Below, one piece after another: positions 56,330 to 64,000 of a stretch of DNA of 64,000 nucleotides. Each line of letters starts with the position of its first letter. Positions within the stretch are counted from its first letter, which is position 1. The position numbers were made by a program, and so were the translations under genes. The DNA is taken from the NCBI RefSeq assembly GCF_030272615.1, contig NC_081405.1, forward strand, positions 472,304,008 to 472,368,007, read 5' to 3'. Source of the DNA: Cryptomeria japonica (Eukaryota; Streptophyta; Pinopsida; Cupressales; Cupressaceae). Under the pieces are notes generated by a model. The model saw nothing but the letters and a program-made list of their open reading frames with translations. It was not told where the DNA came from and did no database searches.

Positions 56330-57095
56330 GAAATTTTGGTTTGATATGCCTTTTAGATTTGAAAAAGCCTTTGTGCAAACTCTTGTGGTAAAGAGTGTTA
56401 ACTTATGGGATAAAGCCTTTGATGGTGCCTCCCGGGGAAACCCTAGGAAGGCAAGGGTTGGGATGGCTATTTTTTATCATAATGTGCAACTCATCCTTGC
56501 TAAATGTCATGATATTGGTTTTAGTACTAATAATTTTGCAGAGTATCAAGCTTTATCCTTGGGTTTGGATATGGCAATCTCTTTAAAGATAAAAAATATA
56601 GTGATTGAGGGTGATTCTATGGAAATACAAAAATCCTCATTAGCAAACTAGAGGAGGAGAAGGACTCCCTGGAGATTGAACCTAACATTGAAGGCACGGG
56701 AGAAATGCAAGGACCTAGAACAAGGACCAGAGGTAAACAGAAGGAGAAGAAGCCAAACAAGGACATGGAAGAACTCAAAGCTGCTGCAACAAACTATGAC
56801 CAACTGGTGAATAAGGCAGCAGATCTCCTTAAGTCTTTTTAGCTTTGTTGTGCTTTCTCTAGTTTTTCTGCTTTGTTGTTCCTTTCTTTTGCTATCCTTT
56901 CAGTTGACTGGCCTTTTTGCCAGTCATTTTGTAAGTTATTCCTAGTAGGACTGGATGCTTATTGTTGAACTTTTATATGAGCTCCTTTGTTAAAGGTTTC
57001 GGGTCCTTAAAACCTATTTTTCTTATTAATCAGAACTTATGGGATAAAAGCACTATTTTGTTGCTTGAAAGTGCTATTCTGATTATGTTTCAAGG
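56330..57095 (+). mobile_element. 5'-truncated LINE with RNase H, inserted in Tat B leader
   Basis: Absent from the matching site in element A (about 42680-42750). The frame carries an RNase H: AFDGASRGNPRKARVGMAIF (catalytic Asp), NNFAEYQALSLGLDMAI (Glu) and IVIEGDSMEIQ (Asp), as in plant LINEs. One frameshift near 56635 leads into a hydrophilic tail, PRTRTRGKQKEKKPNKDMEE, ending LLKSF at a TAG (56838). A T-rich 3' region follows. The ends are placed by comparison with A and are accurate only to ~20 bp; no duplication or poly(A) is clear. Confidence 0.65.
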
Positions 57096-57912
57096 ATTTT
57101 TCTCAAATATTTCAGCAAGTTGTTGGATTTTTGTTCATTTTTAGATGATGATTTTCTTCAATTTTTGACCATTTTGAACATGTCATAGACATAGAAGACA
57201 CAATGTTTTTGAAAAACAAAATGCATAAGCAAGTACAAATCCTATGGTAGGCTGAGACAATAATTGTCGAATCTCACATGGGGTTTTTCCAGAGGCTACG
57301 CTATTCAAAGTGGATATTTAGATGCTTGATCCCACTGGCTCCACCCTCAACACTCACTTCTCCAGGGCAGCCAAGCACCAGTTTTCATGAAAACTCCCCA
57401 TGACAAACTTTATATCTCTACTAAGAACCGTATGTGTGTGAGCTGCTTCAGAGGTCTGACCTCCTGTGCCAACAATTAGAAGGATTTTGGCAACTAGTAC
57501 AAGTGGTTTTTAGTAAAGGCTTCCGGTCATGTGGCAATACATGCGACACTTTCAGCTCTGTAAATACAGAAGGTTCTCAACCTATAGAGGTTACGCTCCA
57601 TAGGTTTTATGGGGAAACATAGTGTTGGTATGAACTTATCAGCACATGTTGCTTGTGACTTTCATTACAAACACAATTTATTTAGAGTGGATTGGAAGGA
57701 CTCAGTATTAGCCCGTTTCCACTTTGGGTCGTTCCCCTCTCACTGGCCCCCTCAAGGCAACTCGGGAAGGCAGACCCTCTAAAGGTTATACATAAAAGAA
57801 AGTAGGTCTGGTTTTCTGATCACCGTATGATGGTGAGAGCATACTTACCTACTACTTCATCAAGCATGGAAAACACAAGTTCATTTTAGCCTTCTAAAAT
57901 CTATGTGCAACA
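57096..57912 (-). other. Conserved leader block of Tat B
   Basis: 57150-57790 matches 42785-43440 in element A at high identity through a stretch with no frame, including AGGCTGAGACAATA, CACTCACTTCT-CAGGGCAGCC and CTTCCGGTCATGTGGC. The match fades by about 57885 and stops where LTR C begins. The rest of the B leader, its repeat array and primer site would lie beyond element C. Confidence 0.6.
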
Positions 57913-59277
57913 TGTAGTCACATAAATCTGTCTAGTTTAATTAAATGAATATTTGATATTTATTTGATTAAAAACCCACTAGCCATCAGTTAATTAAATT
58001 AATATTTAATTAATTCATCTTCAAACATTCTCCTATTAATTAAATAAATTATTCAATTTATTTCAATTAATTCATTAAACCAAATTCACAATCAATTAAA
58101 TGAATAAATTCTATTTATTCAATTTAATCCCCTTTCTTCTTTTAAATAAATTAAATAAAACATTTATTTAAATCATAAATCCCCCCCCACTTGCATTTTC
58201 CTACATCTCCCACTTGCCTCCTAAATCCCCTTCCTAAACTCTTCTAGAACCTATCTAATCCTAATCAATTAGCCTAATCCATCGCCAAATTATTGTCACA
58301 TTCCTAAGCAACTTGGAGTCACTTCTCAAAGACTTCAAAGTCTTTGAAAATCATTTAATGCTTTGTGTGTTCAACAATTTAACCTCTAAAAGTCTTCTAA
58401 ACCACTTATGGCTCTTACATGACCATTTATGGTTAACCCCTAACTCAACCCTCATATGACTCATGTGTCTCCTCAAGCATTTATTGCTTTGACCATGGTT
58501 ATCCCTTTTACCTTTGTACAAGAGTTTATTTATTGGATAAAAGCTTTATTCTTTAAATAAAGAATTTATTCACTCAACCCAACTTTGACCTTAACTCTCA
58601 AGTTAACTCTTAGGTCATTTCAAGCATTTAATGCTTATTCCCTCTCCTCTCAACCTATCTCATATTGACACTTGTCATCCTAGGATTGGGTTGAAAGCCA
58701 TCACATGGATTGAATATCATTCAATCCCGACCCTTGTTGAGATTACTCAATCTCAACCATCCATTGCTCCATTTTTCCTATAAATAGAGCCCATTTCTTC
58801 ATAATCCAGAGCCTGAAAACTTGTATGCATCTAAGTTATAGAGAATTTTAGAGAGCATTTAGCATATCTTACTCATATTCACTCTTTTGGTTAAAATTAA
58901 CAAATAGCATTTAGATAACTCATCCTTATTTGGTTATTAAGCTTGCATTTGCATACTTTTCATAATCATCTACAATCTCGAACCTCCATAAACATCCATA
59001 GTGCAAAAAGCTGCTGAGAGCTACACTAATTTGGAACTTGGAGAGGAGAGGAATGAGGGAGAAGGAGCTAAGAGCATGGTAGAAGGCATTTGGAGATGTC
59101 TTCTTGCATTTATATTCATAGTTAAATGCTTTACTTTGTTTTTAGTGTCTCTTTTGATATGCCTTCTTAGAATAGTTTTTGGTTGATTAACACTAACGTT
59201 TGCCTTTGTTTCTTGTGTTTTTGTGTGTTATACGACCACATGTTTTAGTCTAATATTGTCCATTTTGCAGACCATCA
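57913..59277 (+). repeat. 5' LTR of element C
   Basis: TGTAGTCACATAAATC to GCAGACCATCA, 1365 bp. The AATATTTGATATTTATTT segment near the start is shared with LTR A (in A's own orientation), fixing the left end. AT-rich first third, then C-rich stretches. The 61-codon frame at 59001-59186 is not credited. Confidence 0.75.
58779..58791 (+). promoter_or_regulatory. TATA box of LTR C
   Basis: CTATAAATAGAGC is a near-ideal plant TATA box. Start of transcription is expected near 58812, leaving about 465 bp of R-U5. Confidence 0.65.
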
Positions 59278-59279
59278 TT

Positions 59280-59297
59280 TGGTGAATCCGACGTGAA
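59280..59297 (+). other. Primer binding site of element C
   Basis: TGGTGAATCCGACGTGAA lies two bases after the LTR end. It differs from the primer site of A after the first five bases, so C probably uses another tRNA primer. Confidence 0.65.
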
Positions 59298-59359
59298 TCC
59301 AACAAACAACAACATTTTTTATTTTTACAAAACTAACTTTTTGACTGTTTAGCTTGACA

Positions 59360-59585
59360 CACAGGTCGCGCTTTGGTGCTGTTGTTTGTGATTTAGCGCT
59401 ATTGTCCAAGAATTAGCGCTTTTGTTAGTATTATGGTGCTTTTGTTCATTAGTTAGCACTTGTATTTTTGTATTAGCACTTTTGTATTGTTTTAAAAAGC
59501 TTTTCTTTTAGCGCTTTTGTCTATATTGTAGCGCGTTTGTGTTAAGTAGTGCTTCTATTTTCACACAGAGTAGCGCTATTGTAAC
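59360..59585 (+). repeat. TTAGCGC-type repeat array, sense leader of C
   Basis: About ten units such as TTAGCGCTATTG, TTAGCGCTTTTGT, TTAGCACTTTTGT and TAGCGCGTTTGTG, spacing about 18-25 bp, starting 60 bp after the primer site. Same strand as gag. Same motif as in A and B although the surrounding sequence is different. Confidence 0.8.
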
Positions 59586-59736
59586 AAAATGTTGTAAAAA
59601 AGGTCATGTAACCGATAAAACAATTTTTTTTAGGCTTGTGGAAGCCCACCATATTTTCGGATTTCACTAACTTTTCACTTCATGTGCAGGTTTTAAACTA
59701 ACTCTTTTTTTTTTTTTGGCTTAAAAATAAAAAACA

Positions 59737-59990
59737 CTTCATTTTGGTGCTCTAAAAAATTACAAAACAAATTTCATTTCTTTGCAAGTGAGGATTCAAA
59801 CTTCATCTTTGGTGCTCTAAAAACTTACAAAACAAATTTCATTTCTTTGCAAGTTAGGATTCAAACTTTATCTTTGGTGCTCTAAAAATCACAAAACAAA
59901 CTTTATTTCTTGCAAGTTAGGATTAACTTTTATTTGGTGCTTAAAACAAGACAAGACAAATCTCATTTCTTGCACCAAGTTTTAAGAAAA
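59737..59990 (+). repeat. ~65-bp tandem repeat in C leader
   Basis: Units with TTTGGTGCTCTAAAAA and CAAATTTCATTTCTTTGCAA start at 59744, 59809, 59874 and 59934. Related but more diverged units lie in the leader of A at 43655-43940. Confidence 0.75.
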
Positions 59991-62094
59991 AATTCACAAT
60001 CAACATTTTGATTTTGTGCAAGTAAAAAGAACAATCAACTTGTCTCAATTTTGCAAAAAATGATTTTACTTCATGCAAATGTGTTTTTCATTAAGTTGAC
60101 TAGGATTTTAAATTCTAGTTTACTCAACATTTTGCCTTTGAAGTTAAAAAGAACATCATGGTTGTTGGAGAAACATCTCCAATTAGATAGAACATCATTG
60201 CAATGATAAGTTAAAAATAACAAGTGTATTTTGTGTTTGGCACACTTTTGCAAAAAGAGTTGGTCGAATGGTCCTACTTCTAACACACACTATCATCTCC
60301 CTTGGCTTTCGTGGTCCTAGGTGCAAGAGAAAAGTGTTAGTAATGCTCAAGTTTTATCTTTTTAAGAGAGGCCTGCCAAGAGACACATCACTCTTGGGAA
60401 TGACCTCGTGTGGTAAATCCTTTGAGCCGCTATAGAAATCAGGTGAGAGCGAAAGTTGTAGCCTTGGGTATAGATGTTCCTACAGTGTAACTTGTCGAAA
60501 GGACAAATGGGCCCCACCACAAGTTACAAGGCTCTTAAATGAGTCACTACAGAATGAACTTATGTCCAAAAACATCAAAAATTACTAAACACTTTTAAGT
60601 AGTAGCCCACCCATTCTATTGATTGAGGATATTTGTGATAAATTCAGTGCAAGAGCATAGATGGTTTTGCTCCCAAGATACTCACCATACATATTTCCTT
60701 GAGTAGAAACATAGTTTTTTGAAAGGTTACTTATAGCTCGATAAAAGTGGTGACTCCCCCATCATAGGGATCATCTATTTGTTATGCTCGCACAAGACTT
60801 AGTATATCACATCCTTACCTGCCACGATGGGATTCATAAGGTATGTAGTACCAAAGTCGAAGAAATATCAAGATGTGGGCTGAAATTATCACAACTGGCC
60901 ATTTGACCTTAGGGATAAAAAGTGTTTGAAGTATTTTCGTTTTTGAGTCAAGACCAGCGCAAATTGAGCCGACTTCAGGCTTTGAAAACACCTAAAATAC
61001 ATTTGGAGGAAAGGGTCATAAAAAGTTCAAAAGATTGGGTTGATCTAGACCCATACTTACTTGTGCCTTTTGAGGCAACATTCTTGTGTTTGTGTGCTTG
61101 CTTTGTTTTCTTGTCAAAAAAATATCATAAAAACCAAAAATCCAAAACAAGTATTCATCCAACACAAAGATTTTCAAAAACAAAAGATCAAAAACCAAGA
61201 GAAACATCAAAAGTATCAAACTATATGACCATTCTTCACATCTTGAGAAAGAAGAATCTTCATCAAAACATTAACTTGAAGAAAAGACCATTAAGCTGAA
61301 GAAGAATCTTCATCAAAACATTAACTTGAAGAAAAGACCATTAAGCTGAAAGGCTTTTATCAAAAGGAGGAAATTCTTCTATCTTAATAGACAAATCTTT
61401 GTCTCTCATAGAACCTTCCTACGTCGCATGTGTCTATATCTTCAAGGGAAATCAAACGAATTTGATCAAGAGTCATTAAACCGTAGAGCTTTTACTCAAT
61501 ATCGAGCTTTGAGTTATCACAAGAACAAAGGAGGCAAAAATAATCCTAACTTCTTTCCTGACATTTGCATCACATATAACGTAGCTCGGGAAGAACCACC
61601 AACTCTCGAAAGGGAAGAGGAAGAATTTGTCCCATATGCGACACAAAGATTTTATTGAAGTTCACATTTCACCCATTATCACATTCACATCTTATCAAAT
61701 CCATTTCCAACTCTCAAAACATCAAGAGGTTTTTGTCCTAAGTTCTATTTCGATATTGCTTAAATCAAACACAATACATCACTTTTTAGAGTGTCTCTAC
61801 ATCTAGGATAAACTCATCCCAAGAGACATTTCTACGCAGGTTAAAACTAGTCTATGAGTGAATCCTCTCATTACTAGGTAGTTGGGTCTGTAACACATCT
61901 CAGATCTCTCTAAACCTTATCACATCAAACTTTGTCAATCAAACACAACAAGCAATTCAAGAGAGAACTTTGGTAACATCTACCTTTAGTGCTAGGGATC
62001 TGTATGCAAAGCACTTCACCAAACATCAATCTTTCATTTCATCACCAACTCATCATCATTTTCATCAAACTTGAAATAAAAACTTGTAAACAAA
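59991..62094 (+). other. Long 5' leader of element C
   Basis: No accepted gene. 60290-60560 has phrases (GAGGCCTGCC, GAGCGAAAGTTGTAGCC) recalling the conserved leader block of A and B read in element orientation. 61251-61300 and 61301-61350 are an exact 50-bp tandem duplication. The 125-codon frame at 60922-61299 runs into this duplication and has no domain. Confidence 0.5.
61251..61350 (+). repeat. Perfect 2 x 50-bp tandem duplication
   Basis: Unit begins GAAGAATCTTCATCAAAACA and ends ACCATTAAGCTGAA; the two copies appear identical, so the duplication is recent relative to the other decay in this element. Confidence 0.85.
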
Positions 62095-64000
62095 ATGGCT
62101 CATACCAGGTCCAGGTCTAGACAACAAGAAATTGAAGAGGAAGAGGAGGAAAATATCAATAAATTCTAAGAAGCCCTTGGAGGAAACGTAAATGATGACA
62201 ACCCAAGTACTCCTACTCCTGCAACAATAGAATGGGCACAACACAACCCTCTCTTTAATAGACTTTTTGATGAAATACTCAGGAGAAATGCTGATGCTCA
62301 CTTTTTAAAACTTGCTCAAGAGGGGGCTAAACTACCATCTGACTTTGAAGTTGCACAACTAAGACAAGCATCAGAATGCCAAAGTCGTAATGAGGATGAA
62401 AGAGGTCAAGAACATATCAGATACAACCTTCATCAAGGTAATCCCCCACCTCCTCCTCCTCCAAATGAAACAGACATGTTGCGGCAACAAGTCAAGAATC
62501 TCGCCCAACAACTTCATAGTGGTGTAAAAACCGATCAATTTTCACTTAATGACATTTGTCCCTATCCCTTTGATAGGAATCTTCATATGCCACCTTTTCC
62601 GTGAAGGTTTGAAACACCCTTGAAAAGTATAGAGGAAAAGGAGATCCTCGTGATCATGTTAGATAATTCCATTCAACTTGCCTCAAAGTGGCATATGAGG
62701 ATACTTACCTAATGTGGCCTTTTCCCCAAAGCTTGGGAGGAACAACCACCTCATGGTTTTCCCGATTACCAGGTGGCATTAGGACCTTTGAAGAACTCAT
62801 CCAGAAATTCTTGGCACATTACTCACACAACATTGAACGTGATATCACAATGGCTGATCTATGTAACACTAAACAAAAACTAGGTGAGCTATTTTCAGTC
62901 TTTCTGCAACGATGGCGTCAAATGTCTAACAGATGTTCTCTTTAGTTACTTGAACAAGAACTAGTGGAAATATTTATTTCCAAGTTAAATGATGAAATTG
63001 AATTTCACCTAGACATAAAAGACAGAGACTCTTTCAATGACATGATCACCAAAGGCTTAAAATGTGAGCGGGCTTTCATCAAAAAAGGGCTTATCAAGAT
63101 ATATAATGAGCCAAAGGATGGCCCTCGCCTATGCTTCAATAGTGACAAGCCTACCTTCTGGAACAAAATTAAAAATGTCGTCAACGATGGGGTTGTGGAT
63201 GCAAGAGCTATCAAAAGTGCACAACTTGTGGTTTGATTTGTAGGACAAAACCCCCCACCCAAGAATAACACAGTTGCTTCTCCAAATCAAGGATGCAACA
63301 CATCTCAAGAGGAACCCAAACAATGTCAACAAAATTTTAAACCAAAACAAACATACTCTCCCTTAGGGGAACCCATTGAAATAGTGTTACGTCAGTTGGT
63401 TTCTCAAAATCTGGTTACCTTACCCAAAACATCAAATTATGAACCTCAAGTCAAACCTTCATAGTGGAGGGATACTGAACATTGTGATTTCCATCAAGGG
63501 AAAGGGCATAAGACAAGAAATTGTCACAAATTGAAAGATCTTATTCAGGATCTTATTGACCGAGGTGAAATCAAAATTGAAGGACATGACCCAAAGACAA
63601 CAAACAATGATCATCTCATGTTTAAAAATCCACTTCCATCACAAGATCAAAGGGGTCCTTCCACTTCAAGGAGAAACACAAATACTATTGATTATACGCA
63701 AGCCACACATAATTACACTGTGAATCACCTATATGATGCCAGTGAACAGATTGCAACTATTACCATCAAAAATCCTATCTCCACTTGCAATGTTGTTACA
63801 TGTCGCAGCAAGATTACCATAAAAGAAGCTCCACAAGGCACCCTATCTATCCCAAAGCAGTATAACCTTGTGGAACAATTAGATAAAACACCCACACTGA
63901 TATCTATCTTAGAGCTATTGTGCCTATCTCCATCCCATAAAACAATTTTGGATCAAGCTCTCCAAGAGGTGTCAATCCCTACAAACTTAAATATAGATCA
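62095..64000 (+). pseudogene. Gag and protease linker of element C (runs off window)
   Basis: Starts MAHTRSRSRQQEIEEEEEEN; TAA at codon 25 (62167), then reads on in frame through a Pro-rich stretch and FSLNDICPYPFDRNLHM. Gag core after a frameshift: SWFSRLPGGIRTFEELIQKF, SVFLQRWRQMSNRCS. Knuckle CDFHQGKGHKTRNC near 63480 and the linker VEQLDKTPTLISILELL, which in A lies just before the protease. Stops at 62167, 62602, 62943, 63234 and 63462 (TGG to TAG). Same role as gag of A: particle formation and RNA binding. Confidence 0.85.

Larger units (their letters stand above)
17767..57912 (-). mobile_element. Tat-lineage Ty3/gypsy element B (outer, interrupted)
   Basis: The oldest layer of the nest. 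Reading leftwards: leader (57912-55688), gag-pol (55687-49766 and 26294-24665), spacer, antisense PMD gene (22806-20727), repeat-array leader and 3' LTR (19577-17767). It is interrupted by a copia element (26300-49760 plus one duplication copy), a LINE (about 56330-57095) and a SINE in the LTR. The start of element C at 57913 cuts its leader, so its primer site and 5' LTR are outside the window or lost. The base run ATGTC (17762-17766) flanks the LTR; its partner is not visible. All genes are broken. Confidence 0.85.
57913..64000 (+). mobile_element. Tat-lineage Ty3/gypsy element C (5' part)
   Basis: Plus-strand element cut by the window end: LTR 57913-59277, primer site, TTAGCGC array, repeat-rich leader and gag into the protease linker. 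It is inserted in the leader of element B. The five bases before it are CAACA; the partner duplication is outside. The same layout and protein motifs as A and B place it in the same lineage, but LTR and gag are clearly a different subfamily. Confidence 0.85.

Noticed and set aside
60922..61299. 125-codon frame in the leader of element C
   Set aside because: Its end is made by the 50-bp tandem duplication and it has no match in leaders of A or B.

Overview
This window looks like non-genic chromosome from a large-genome land plant. It is dominated by old, nested LTR retrotransposons, with LINE, SINE and hAT-type remnants and one plant-type gene 5' end with two exons. A gymnosperm fits best (divergent Tat-type Ty3/gypsy elements, ancient LINE remains, deep nesting), but the sequence alone does not name a species. 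Nothing bacterial or viral in gene organisation is present. Most open frames are decayed transposon genes.

Layout. 1-1470: right part of an LTR-like sequence with five copies of a 33-bp hairpin on a ~166-bp period. 2877-5395: a solo LTR with a perfect CACTT duplication and a second solo LTR inside it (3491-4824). 5590-6540: a non-autonomous hAT-like element with 13-bp inverted ends and 8-bp duplications. 7345-7977 and 11820-12865: LINE remnants on opposite strands. 8863-9218: the first two exons of a soluble epoxide hydrolase-like gene (minus strand) with a TATA box. 9300-17766: AT-rich and low-complexity DNA with few features.

17767-57912 is a nested stack, all on the minus strand. The outer element, Tat copy B, carries its 3' LTR at 17767-19577 (itself hit by a tRNA-derived SINE) and gag near 55.7 kb. 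A Ty1/copia element (26300-49760, duplication GTTTG, identical LTR lengths of 632 bp) sits in the second RNase H domain of B. Tat copy A (27988-45622, 17.6 kb, duplication CAATC) sits in the copia pol gene. LTR divergence by eye agrees with the order: about 2% for A, about 7% for copia. From 57913 a third Tat element, C, starts on the plus strand and runs off the window. It is inserted in the leader of B.

The Tat elements share an unusual plan. Sense side: LTR, primer binding site, an array of TTAGCGC-type ~21-bp repeats, long leader, then one frame for gag, protease, G-patch, reverse transcriptase, RNase H, archaeal-type RNase H and integrase. Antisense side: starting from the 3' LTR end, the same TTAGCGC repeat array in the opposite orientation, a probable intron, and then a ~656-codon plant mobile domain (PMD) protein gene converging on integrase. 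Each of the four arrays seen lies upstream of, and in the same orientation as, the gene it precedes, so both transcription units of one element seem to carry the same leader signal. This is the most interesting system in the window. All copies seen are inactivated, mostly by transition-type nonsense changes.
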